From NCBI GenBank assembly GCA_026421105.1, contig JAPKDI010000019.1, positions 1 to 11,887 of the forward strand: DNA of 11,887 nucleotides, written 5' to 3'. Position numbers and translations under genes: made by a program. Positions 1-7,455 of this stretch are shown one piece after another; the stretch's first letter is position 1; every line of letters begins with the position of its first letter. The DNA comes from Alphaproteobacteria bacterium (GTDB lineage Bacteria; Pseudomonadota; Alphaproteobacteria; SHVP01). Under the pieces are notes generated by a model, which was not told the origin of the DNA, ran no database searches, and saw only the letters and a list, made by a program, of their open reading frames with translations.

Positions 1-8
1 GCAGCAAC

Positions 9-1106
9 ATGAAAAAGTCAATTGGTATTGCGTTTCTCATTGCCGCCGCAGTTGTAGCGTGGATTTTGAGCGGAACCTGGACCGGCGACGACAACAATGT
101 CGCGGCAACGATGCGCCCGACAAACGCGGCTGCTGAGTCCACAAAGACCGTGACACTCGATGTCCTTGTCGAAGTGCAAACTTTAGTGGCCGAATCCAGG
201 ACGCGGCGGATCGAGCTGAGGGGCCGTACGGAGGCTTCACGCTCAGTAGATCTCCGCGCGGAAACAGCAGCGCGGGTTGTCGCGATCAACGCAAAGAAGG
301 GCGCAAAGGTGCGCGCCGGCCAGGTCATTGTTGAACTCGCGATCGACGACCGTGAGGCCAAACTCGCTGAGGCGATCGCCACAGTGCACCAGCGCCAAAT
401 CGAGTATGACGCGTCACAACGCCTAAGCGAGCGAGGCTATCGCGCCCAGACGAAACACGCTGAAGCAGCCGCAAATCTGAGTAGGGCGTTGGCCTACCAG
501 GCGAAAATCCAACTCGATATATCGAACACCAAGATCAAGGCTCCGTTTGACGGCATTCTCGAGCTTCGTAACGTCGAAACGGGCAGCTACGCCTCGATGA
601 ATATGGCGATCGGCCGTATCATCGACCAGGATCCATATCTCGTCGTAGGCCAAGTATCCGAGATCAATGTCCCGTTCCTACAAGTGGGCGATCCGGGCAA
701 AGCAACGTTAGCGTCTGGTGAGGTCATCAAAGGACGCCTGCGATTCATCGCCTCGATTGCTGACCAAAAGACGAGAACGTTCCGCGTGGAAATGGAGGTC
801 TCCAACCGCGACCGACGTTTGAGGGACGGCCTCACCGCCGAAATTTCAGTGGAAGTCGACGAGCGCATGGCGCACCAGGTGAGTTCGGCGATCCTGACGC
901 TCAACGATGAAGGTGAGCTTGGCGTCCGGAGCGTCGACGCGAACAACAAGGTAAAGTTCTATTCGGTCGAAATAATTGATGACACAGGCGACGGGGTCTG
1001 GCTGAACGGCCTCCCCGAACGCGTCGACGTCATCTCAGTTGGCCAAGAATTTGTTCGCGAGGGTGACCAAGTTCGGATCAAGCGCGCCGTGGAGACGAAC
1101 TCTTGA
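9..1106 (+). CDS. RND efflux periplasmic adaptor (membrane fusion protein)
   Basis: This 365-residue protein should link the inner-membrane RND pump encoded next to an outer-membrane channel. A short basic start (MKKS) precedes one hydrophobic segment at about residues 5-22, which acts as signal or anchor; there is no lipobox cysteine. A half lipoyl/barrel-sandwich motif follows at about 78-115 (AARVVAINAKKGAKVRAGQ), then an alpha-helical hairpin at about 115-170, the second lipoyl half at about 173-205 (IKAPFDGILELRNVETG), and a beta-barrel domain at about 210-275. This is the usual order for HlyD/AcrA-like adaptors, and the length is normal. The ATG lies only 8 bases from the window edge, so promoter and RBS are not visible. 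The stop TGA overlaps the TTG start of the pump gene, which suggests coupled translation. No outer-membrane factor gene is in view. The substrate cannot be told from the sequence. Confidence 0.93.
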   Translation: MKKSIGIAFLIAAAVVAWILSGTWTGDDNNVAATMRPTNAAAESTKTVTLDVLVEVQTLVAESRTRRIELRGRTEASRSVDLRAETAARVVAINAKKGAKVRAGQVIVELAIDDREAKLAEAIATVHQRQIEYDASQRLSERGYRAQTKHAEAAANLSRALAYQAKIQLDISNTKIKAPFDGILELRNVETGSYASMNMAIGRIIDQDPYLVVGQVSEINVPFLQVGDPGKATLASGEVIKGRLRFIASIADQKTRTFRVEMEVSNRDRRLRDGLTAEISVEVDERMAHQVSSAILTLNDEGELGVRSVDANNKVKFYSVEIIDDTGDGVWLNGLPERVDVISVGQEFVREGDQVRIKRAVETNS

Positions 1107-4100
1107 ACGCAATCATCGATGCCGCCCTTCAACGGTCCCGCGTAGTACTGCTTGGGCTCGCAGTCATCTTGGCCGTAGGCCTAACCGCCTATATCCAAAT
1201 TCCGAAAGAAGCTGAACCGGACGTCAACATTCCATTTATCTATGTCGGGATTAGCCATGCTGGGATCTCGCCAGGCGATGCCGAACGGCTGTTAGTTCGG
1301 CCAATGGAAAAGGAACTCAAGTCCATCGAGGGCATCAAGCTGATGACCTCAACTGCCTCAGAAGGTTATGCCTCGGTCTTGCTCGAATTTGATGCTGGGT
1401 TCGACGCTGATGCAGCGCTCAACGATGTTCGCGAGAAAGTCGACATCGCTAAGTCTGAACTGCCGCAAGACAGCGACGAACCAAAGGTAAATGAAGTCAG
1501 CACTGGCGGTTTTCCCGTTCTAGTCGCGACGCTGTCTGGCGGCGTTCCAGACCGCACTCTCTACCGCATGGCCCATCAGTTGAAGAACGCTATCGAAACA
1601 CTTCCGACCGTTCTCGAAGCCAAGATTGTCGGCGACCGGGAAGAGGTTCTTGAAGTAATCGTCGAGCCGATAAAGCTCGAAAGCTACAACATATCAAATG
1701 AACAATTGCTCAATGCGTTCAACCTGAATAACAGGCTCGTTGCTGCGGGCGCTTTGGACACAGGACAAGGTCGTTTTTCGGTCAAGGTCCCCGGGCTGTT
1801 CGAGACAGCGCGCGACGTCCTCAACCTCCCCTTGAAGGTAAGCGACGACGGCAATGGCGTCGTATCCCTTGGCGACGTGACAGAGGTTCGCCGAACTTTT
1901 AAGGACCGAAGAAGCTACGCAAGACTAAACGGACAGCCCGCCGTCGCGATTGAGATCGTCAAACGCTCCGGTACGAACATCATCGAGAACAATATCGCGG
2001 TACGTAAAACTATAGCGTTTATGACGTCGGGATGGCCCGAGAACGTCCAGGTGACATTCAGCCAGGACAAGATGCTCTTTACTCAAACGATGCTGTCGGA
2101 CCTCCAAAACAATATTGTTAGTGCCATTCTGCTCGTCATGATCGTTGTTGTTGCCGCCCTGGGGCTGCGGACCGGGCTTCTTGTGGGTGTCGCGATCCCG
2201 GGTTCGTTCCTGCTAGGAATCCTGATCATCACGATGTTGGGAATGACCATGAATATGGTGGTCATGTTCAGCCTCATTCTCGCGGTCGGCATGCTTGTTG
2301 ACGGCGCGATAGTGGTTACTGAATTCGCAGATCGGCGAATGGCCGAAGGCGTGAGTCGATACAAAGCGTACGGAGACGCATCAAAGCGCATGGCTTGGCC
2401 AATCATAGCCTCGACAGCAACGACCCTTGCGGCCTTTGCCCCGCTGCTGTTTTGGCCCGGAATCGTTGGCGAGTTTATGGGGTTCCTCCCCGTGACCCTG
2501 ATCGCGACGCTCTCGGCGTCGCTGATCATGGCTCTAATTTTTATTCCAACTCTCGGATCGTACTTCGGACGGGCCAATTCAATTACGCCGAAAACGAAGG
2601 CAAGATTTACGGCAATGGAATCTGGTGACATCAACAAGGTCGGCGGGTTTGTGGGGCTATACGTCAAGGTCCTCCGCGTCTTCGTAAAGCCTGGGCCAAT
2701 GCCGCTCATCACGGCTATTGGCGCTGTTGCTCTTCTGCTGGGATCGGTGACTCTTTACGTGCAGCACGGCACCGGCGTAATTTTCTTCCCGGACGTCGAC
2801 CCTGACAACGCGCGCGTCTTAGTTCATGCACGCGGAAATATGTCTGCCCAAGAGCGTGATATGTTGGTTCGCCGGGTCGAGGATCGTGTCCTACTAGTTG
2901 ACGGCATCCGATCGGTTTACACACGAACCGGCGCTTCGGGAGCAGGTTCGAGTGATCCAGCTGATGTGATTGGCACTATGTTTGTCGAGTTCTTTGACTG
3001 GGACCAGCGCCGCCCTGCCGCGGAGATTCTCACCCAAATCCGATTAGATACCGAGAATATCCCGGGTGTTCGCGTTGAGGCGCGGAAACCCGAAGCAGGT
3101 CCGCCGACCGGAAAGGCCCTGCGATTGCTATTATCTTCCCCTGACCCTGAGGCGTTGGAAGTTTCAGTAGATCGGATTAATGCTGCTATCCAAAATATAC
3201 CAGGGCTCATCGACTACGAAGACAGTCGACCCATCCCAGGTATCGAGTGGCGCCTCTCCGTCGACCGAGCTCAGGCCGGGCGGTTTAGCACCGATGTAGT
3301 GTCAATCGGTAACGTTGTGAAACTTGTCACAAACGGGATCAAAGTGGCCGACTACCGCCCCGACGATGCTGATGAAGAACTCGATATTATGGTCCGCTTT
3401 CCTAAAAGTGACCGGACGCTCGCGATGCTTGATGAACTAAGGGTTCTGACGTCGAAGGGGCTTGTGCCGGTTAGCAACTTCGTCACCCGCGAAGCACAAC
3501 AAAAAGTTGGGACTTTGGAACGCGTTGACGGCTTAAGAGTAATGCGAATCGAGTCTGAAGTGCTCCCCGGCGTCCTGCCTGACGACAAAGTACGTGAGAT
3601 TCGGGCTGCCTTAGAAAACGTCGAACTTCCGCCGAACGTAATGATTTCCTTCAAAGGTCAAGACGAAGAAATGGCGGCCGCCGCTGACTTTCTCAGCAAA
3701 GCATTCTTGGTAGCGTTGTTCATCATGGCGATCATTTTAGTCACCCAATTTAATAGCTTCTATCACGCGTTCCTCATCCTCAGCGCTGTGATCTTGTCTA
3801 CAATCGGGGTGATGTTGGGCTTACTGGCGACCGGCCTCCCGTTCAGCATCGTGATGACGGGGGTGGGGATCATCACCCTCGCCGGCATTGTTGTTAATAA
3901 CAACATCATCTTGATCGACACCTATCAGATTTTGCGTCGACAAGGCATGGATCCCTATGAGGCTATTTTGCGCACCGGCGCGCAGCGTATGCGCCCCGTG
4001 TTGTTGACCGCGATCACAACTATTATTGGCCTAACACCCATGGTCACTGGCGTTGGTATCAACTTTATCACGAGAGAAGTCTCGGTCGGTGCCCCTTCGA

Positions 4101-4291
4101 CTCAGTGGTGGGTATTACTAGCAACAACTGTGGCGTCAGGCCTTGCGTTTGCGACCGTACTAACATTGATCATCACACCTAGCCTCATCGCGCTGGGCGT
4201 CAAGACCGACCATGTCATGAAGAAGGCCGGTCTTTTTTTCCGGCGTGGAAAAGGCAGACAAGACGCAGTGTCGAGCGCCCCGGCAGAGTAA
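1103..4291 (+). CDS. RND family efflux pump, inner-membrane permease
   Basis: This 1062-residue protein is a proton-driven exporter of the AcrB/HAE superfamily and forms a tripartite pump with the adaptor encoded just upstream. It has the two-fold RND layout: TM1 near residues 13-33, a large periplasmic loop, a TM2-6 block at about 335-490, TM7 near 535-553, a second periplasmic loop, and TM8-12 at about 865-1040. The TTG start is chosen because it overlaps the adaptor stop (TTGA), has GGAG 8 bases upstream (1091-1094), and gives a typical N-terminus (MNAIIDAALQRSR, then the IPKEAEPDVNIP motif). The TM4 relay reads LVDGA (D400, G401) where AcrB has two Asp. The TM10 site reads VVNNN (930-934) where AcrB has Lys940. 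One-Asp, Lys-less variants occur in other RND subgroups, so this suggests a subgroup and not a dead pump. The substrate is unknown; drugs, lipids or metabolites are all possible. Confidence 0.95.
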   Translation: MNAIIDAALQRSRVVLLGLAVILAVGLTAYIQIPKEAEPDVNIPFIYVGISHAGISPGDAERLLVRPMEKELKSIEGIKLMTSTASEGYASVLLEFDAGFDADAALNDVREKVDIAKSELPQDSDEPKVNEVSTGGFPVLVATLSGGVPDRTLYRMAHQLKNAIETLPTVLEAKIVGDREEVLEVIVEPIKLESYNISNEQLLNAFNLNNRLVAAGALDTGQGRFSVKVPGLFETARDVLNLPLKVSDDGNGVVSLGDVTEVRRTFKDRRSYARLNGQPAVAIEIVKRSGTNIIENNIAVRKTIAFMTSGWPENVQVTFSQDKMLFTQTMLSDLQNNIVSAILLVMIVVVAALGLRTGLLVGVAIPGSFLLGILIITMLGMTMNMVVMFSLILAVGMLVDGAIVVTEFADRRMAEGVSRYKAYGDASKRMAWPIIASTATTLAAFAPLLFWPGIVGEFMGFLPVTLIATLSASLIMALIFIPTLGSYFGRANSITPKTKARFTAMESGDINKVGGFVGLYVKVLRVFVKPGPMPLITAIGAVALLLGSVTLYVQHGTGVIFFPDVDPDNARVLVHARGNMSAQERDMLVRRVEDRVLLVDGIRSVYTRTGASGAGSSDPADVIGTMFVEFFDWDQRRPAAEILTQIRLDTENIPGVRVEARKPEAGPPTGKALRLLLSSPDPEALEVSVDRINAAIQNIPGLIDYEDSRPIPGIEWRLSVDRAQAGRFSTDVVSIGNVVKLVTNGIKVADYRPDDADEELDIMVRFPKSDRTLAMLDELRVLTSKGLVPVSNFVTREAQQKVGTLERVDGLRVMRIESEVLPGVLPDDKVREIRAALENVELPPNVMISFKGQDEEMAAAADFLSKAFLVALFIMAIILVTQFNSFYHAFLILSAVILSTIGVMLGLLATGLPFSIVMTGVGIITLAGIVVNNNIILIDTYQILRRQGMDPYEAILRTGAQRMRPVLLTAITTIIGLTPMVTGVGINFITREVSVGAPSTQWWVLLATTVASGLAFATVLTLIITPSLIALGVKTDHVMKKAGLFFRRGKGRQDAVSSAPAE

Positions 4292-4303
4292 CTACTCTCC
4301 GGG
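4279..4303. terminator. Hairpin spanning both convergent stop codons
   Basis: CCCGG (4279-4283) pairs with CCGGG (4299-4303). After one bulged C (4284), AGAGT (4285-4289) pairs with ACTCT (4294-4298), leaving the four-base loop AACT. The loop and inner stem contain the TAA of the RND gene (4289-4291) and the TAG of the ABC gene (4292-4294, read on the minus strand). A ten-pair stem at an exact tail-to-tail junction fits a bidirectional terminator. The plus-strand side is followed by a T-rich stretch (CACAGTTTCTGTTTCTC) starting 1 base beyond the stem, but not by a compact T-run. The minus-strand side has no T-run. The pairing is read directly; terminator function is inferred. Confidence 0.5.
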
Positions 4304-6202
4304 CACAGTTTCTGTTTCTCGTCTGTCTGGAGAAACGGCGCCTGTCTCGCCCCCTTTTTCAAGGGCTTTAAGATGTTCCGCAGCCTCCTGCTGGCGTCGC
4401 CACATCGTTGCGTAAAGGCCACCTCTCGCCAAAAGTAACTCGTGATTCCCGCGCTCAGCGATAGTTCCTTTGTCGAGCACAACGATTTCGTCAGCGTGGA
4501 TGATCGTTGATAGCCGATGGGCAATCGTAATAGTCGTTCGATCGCGGGACACCTCCTGTAGAGACTGCTGAATTTCTTTTTCAGTTCGCGAGTCAAGCGC
4601 CGACGTTGCCTCATCAAACACCAGTATCTTCGGTTTCTTCAGAATGGTGCGCGCGATGGCTATCCTTTGCTTCTCGCCACCAGAAATTTTGAGTCCACGC
4701 TCCCCAACGACCGTATCGTAACCGTCCGGTGTATCTATAATGAAATCATGGATGCTGGCTAGCTTTGCGGCCTCGACAATCTGGTCGTCTGACGCATCCG
4801 GTCGGCCATATCGAATGTTGTATCGGATGGTATCGTTGAACAGGACGGTGTCCTGGGGCACAACGCCGATCGCCTGGCGTAAGCTATCTTGGGTAACATC
4901 CGAAACGTTTTGGCCGTCGATGCGAATCGCACCAGAATCCACATCATAAAACCTGTAGAGCAAACGCGAGAGGGTCGATTTTCCGCCGCCGCTCGCCCCC
5001 ACTACCGCCACAGTGGTGCCGGCCGGAACCTCAAGCGAAAAATCGTGTAGGATTGTTCTCCGCACGTCGTAGCCAAAATTAACGTTCTCAAAAACGATAT
5101 TACCGTCGTCAACCTTCAACGGCTTTGAGGTCGGGGCATCTTTCAGGTCTGATTCTACGTCTAATAGCTCGAACATCTTCTCCATATCGACTAACGATCG
5201 TTTAATTTCTCGATACACAAACCCGAGGAAGTTGAGCGGCATGAATAATTGGGTCATGAACGCGCTCACTGCGACAAAGTCACCGGTTGTCATCTCACCG
5301 TTACTCACCGCGCGACCTGCAATGAAGAGGGCACCCGATGCCCCGATGCCCATGAGCACGGCCTGTCCAACATTCAGAATAGCCAGTGAGGACGTGTTCT
5401 TGACTGCAGCGTCTTCGTAACGCCGCATGGCCATATCAAACCGGTCAGCCTCCCACGCTTCGTTGCCGAAATGCTTCACCGTTTCGAAGTTAAGCAGACT
5501 ATCTATCGCTTTGGTCATCGCTTCGTTATCACTGCGATTCATCTCGCGACGGTGTTTCAGCCGCCACTCCGTTACGACCATCGTGTAGGCGATATAGATG
5601 GCGACGGTGGCGAAAGTGAAGAGCGCGATGACCCAAGAGTAGCGATCAAACAGAATTGCGGTGACTAGACCAATTTCAAGAAGCGTGGGGACAATGCTGA
5701 ACAGCGAGAAACTGAGGATGAAGTCGATGGCCTTAGTACCTCTTTCGATGACGCGCGATAGGCCGCCAGTCTGCCGCTCGAGGTGAAACCGCAGCCCAAG
5801 GACGTGCAGGTGTCGGAATGTCCGAAGCGCGACGGCCCGAATAGCGTACTGACTGACCCGTGCAAAAACGGCGTCGCGCAACTGCCCGAAGCCTTGCGAC
5901 GCAATCCGGGCGATGCCGTACATCAAAATCACCGCGACCGGCACACCTACCGCGCCAACGACCACTGGATTTGCAGCAGTCAGTGAACCAAGGTGATCGA
6001 CGGCGCGACCCAGAAGAATTGGCACGAAAATAACCGCGATCTTGGATGCCACAATCAGCAAGACAGCTACGACGACCCGAATACGAAGATCCAGCCGTTC
6101 TCGCGGCCACAAATATGGCATCAGGTCGGCAAGCGCCTGCAATTGGCCGCCTTTTCGCGTTCCTACGGAATCAGTATCAAAAGTTGTATTTGCCATGCTC
6201 AC
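4292..6202 (-). CDS. Atm1/HMT-type ABC half-transporter (fused membrane and ATPase domains)
   Basis: This inner-membrane exporter of 636 residues (634 from the internal ATG) works as a homodimer. The membrane domain spans about residues 40-345 with six predicted helices. It has the Atm1/HMT1 signature DSLLNFETVKHFGNE (234-248), a TEWRLKHRR basic patch (211-219) and N277/Q280 in LNVGQ, at positions that bind glutathione in Novosphingobium Atm1 as I recall that structure. The ATPase domain has Walker A GASGGGKST (402-410), Q-loop Gln450, signature ISGGE (506-510), Walker B ILVFDE (526-531) and the switch His562. From the family, the likely cargo is glutathione persulfide or metal-glutathione conjugates, for Fe-S supply or metal tolerance. 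The start is either GTG at 6202 or ATG at 6196; neither has a good Shine-Dalgarno sequence, and ATG (MANTTF) looks more likely. The gene follows the LysM gene by 84 bases on the same strand and may be co-transcribed with it. Confidence 0.94.
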   Translation of the reverse strand: MSMANTTFDTDSVGTRKGGQLQALADLMPYLWPRERLDLRIRVVVAVLLIVASKIAVIFVPILLGRAVDHLGSLTAANPVVVGAVGVPVAVILMYGIARIASQGFGQLRDAVFARVSQYAIRAVALRTFRHLHVLGLRFHLERQTGGLSRVIERGTKAIDFILSFSLFSIVPTLLEIGLVTAILFDRYSWVIALFTFATVAIYIAYTMVVTEWRLKHRREMNRSDNEAMTKAIDSLLNFETVKHFGNEAWEADRFDMAMRRYEDAAVKNTSSLAILNVGQAVLMGIGASGALFIAGRAVSNGEMTTGDFVAVSAFMTQLFMPLNFLGFVYREIKRSLVDMEKMFELLDVESDLKDAPTSKPLKVDDGNIVFENVNFGYDVRRTILHDFSLEVPAGTTVAVVGASGGGKSTLSRLLYRFYDVDSGAIRIDGQNVSDVTQDSLRQAIGVVPQDTVLFNDTIRYNIRYGRPDASDDQIVEAAKLASIHDFIIDTPDGYDTVVGERGLKISGGEKQRIAIARTILKKPKILVFDEATSALDSRTEKEIQQSLQEVSRDRTTITIAHRLSTIIHADEIVVLDKGTIAERGNHELLLARGGLYATMWRRQQEAAEHLKALEKGGETGAVSPDRRETETVPGE

Positions 6203-6215
6203 ACATTGAAACTAC

Positions 6216-6230
6216 CGCCCGGCTCGGGCG
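6216..6230. other. Short GC hairpin in the leader of the ABC exporter gene
   Basis: CGCCCG (6216-6221) and CGGGCG (6225-6230) form a perfect six-pair stem around GCT. It lies about 14-20 bases before the ABC start codon, between the LysM stop and the ABC start. It could be a weak intergenic processing or termination point or a translation-modulating hairpin. There is no T-run after it on the minus strand (GTAGTTTCAATG follows). Function is unassigned. Confidence 0.35.
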
Positions 6231-6286
6231 ATGGACATTGATAGTACGTAGGAAACGACTAACCCAAGAGTCAGCAGTTTTTATGC

Positions 6287-7369
6287 CTAGTTTGTTGGGG
6301 GTACTGCGAAGACCTGCCCCGGAAAAATCACATCCGGATCACGAATCTGGTCTTTGTTGGCGTCATAGATCACGGTAAATCGCGGGCCACTGCCGTAGGT
6401 TGCGCGCGCTATCCGCCACAGCGAGTTTCCGGGCTGCACAATGACCTGTCCTTCACGCACCAGGATTCGCGCCGGTTCAACGCGGGTAAACGGTGTTGCA
6501 GCACGCGCGACGACCTCGCCGCCGGTTCTGACTTGGTCAATCCGAAGCTCATAATCACCCGGTCGCAGGCTCTCCTCAGGCAACAGCACCCAATTCCCGC
6601 CCGTGTCCGTTCGCGACACACCGACAAGGCGGCCGTTGGCGTAGGCGCGCACCTCGGTATCCGGGACGCCCCTTCCTGAAATCACGACATTACCTTTGCC
6701 GTCATAGTCCACCGCATCAACGCTCACCCCGCCGGCCGGTCGGCCTTCCGGTGTTACGTTACCAGGGCCTTGTAAAACGCGGCTCGCGCCCTCTCCCACC
6801 CTAGGCATGAGCACAGCAAGCGGCGGCCCGGAAACAACGCCACCGCCTTCGCGGTCAGGAACGGCAAGCACCACTACTTGTTCCGAGTCGACCGCAGCGT
6901 TGCCGTCACCCTGCGCCTCGATCGATAACTCGCGCGCGCCAGCGTCTAGCTGCCTTTGTGGGATCAAGACCCATTCACCGTTCGGATCCGCCGTCACAGT
7001 CCCTAGCGGTACTCCTTGATCCAAAACCGTCACCGTTGCGCCAGGTTCGGCCCGCCCTGCGATGACGGCGTTGCCATCCCGCGTCACCCGCACGACGTCG
7101 AAAGTAGGCACTACCTTGGGCGCCTCAAGTGCAGCGGCTGTTTTTGCCGCCGGCTCAGACCCATCGTCGGCATTGGTATTCGGCTTCTCCCGGCGGGGTT
7201 GTTTCTGCGGGTCAGACGCGGAAGCGCTAGAAGCCCGGCCGTCGCTATCAGCCTGCTCGCGCGGCTGGGGCGGCTCCTTGAGATCCGCGATTTCAGGCTC
7301 AGGCAGGAATAGCAGCGCGCCCGCGATGCCGACCGCAATCACTATGGCTGGGATTAGAAATTTCAACAC
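6287..7369 (-). CDS. Membrane-anchored protein with Ig-like modules and C-terminal LysM domain
   Basis: This 360-residue envelope protein is probably held in the inner membrane with the rest in the periplasm. One hydrophobic helix lies at about residues 4-23 (FLIPAIVIAVGIAGALLFL), followed by a Pro/Asp/Ser-rich unstructured linker at about 24-85. Two related beta-rich modules follow at about 88-170 and 215-297; each has a GxAVIAGRAEPGATV-like turn and a conserved GxWVLxPxxxLxxGxxEL motif, as in bacterial Ig-like repeats. The end (about 309-357, with GNSLWRIARATYG and PGQVFAVP) is a LysM domain, which binds peptidoglycan glycan. The GTG start at 7369 is supported by GAGG 7 bases upstream and by the anchor that begins at once; TTG is the next codon. 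The protein has no catalytic domain, so a structural or scaffold role at the cell wall is inferred. It sits upstream of the ABC exporter on the same strand. Confidence 0.85.
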   Translation of the reverse strand: MLKFLIPAIVIAVGIAGALLFLPEPEIADLKEPPQPREQADSDGRASSASASDPQKQPRREKPNTNADDGSEPAAKTAAALEAPKVVPTFDVVRVTRDGNAVIAGRAEPGATVTVLDQGVPLGTVTADPNGEWVLIPQRQLDAGARELSIEAQGDGNAAVDSEQVVVLAVPDREGGGVVSGPPLAVLMPRVGEGASRVLQGPGNVTPEGRPAGGVSVDAVDYDGKGNVVISGRGVPDTEVRAYANGRLVGVSRTDTGGNWVLLPEESLRPGDYELRIDQVRTGGEVVARAATPFTRVEPARILVREGQVIVQPGNSLWRIARATYGSGPRFTVIYDANKDQIRDPDVIFPGQVFAVPPTN

Positions 7370-7410
7370 CTGCCGTCCTCGCGCCGTGGGAGTTTAGCCC
7401 TGAAAACCTT

Positions 7411-7416
7411 ACTATA
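7411..7416 (-). promoter_or_regulatory. Possible -10 element for the LysM gene
   Basis: The minus strand reads TATAGT, five of six matches to the sigma-70 -10 consensus, about 41 bases upstream of the GTG start at 7369. No convincing -35 hexamer is seen 16-18 bases further upstream. The element lies in the loop of a loose repeat, AGCCCT (7395-7400) with AGGGCT (7419-7424). The 86-base gap between the diheme cytochrome stop and this gene otherwise shows nothing. Confidence 0.25.
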
Positions 7417-7455
7417 TCTAGGGCTCAACGCGAAGGGGCCTACTAAACCGAGGGT

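Noticed and set aside
2083..2712. A 209-codon open frame on the minus strand opposite the RND gene
   Set aside because: It lies wholly inside the RND coding region, has low-complexity Arg/Ser/Thr/Ile composition typical of an antisense shadow, and has no RBS or family character.
4102..4617. A 171-codon minus-strand frame spanning the RND/ABC junction
   Set aside because: It overlaps the ends of two clear genes in other frames and crosses the terminator-like hairpin; its residues match no family.
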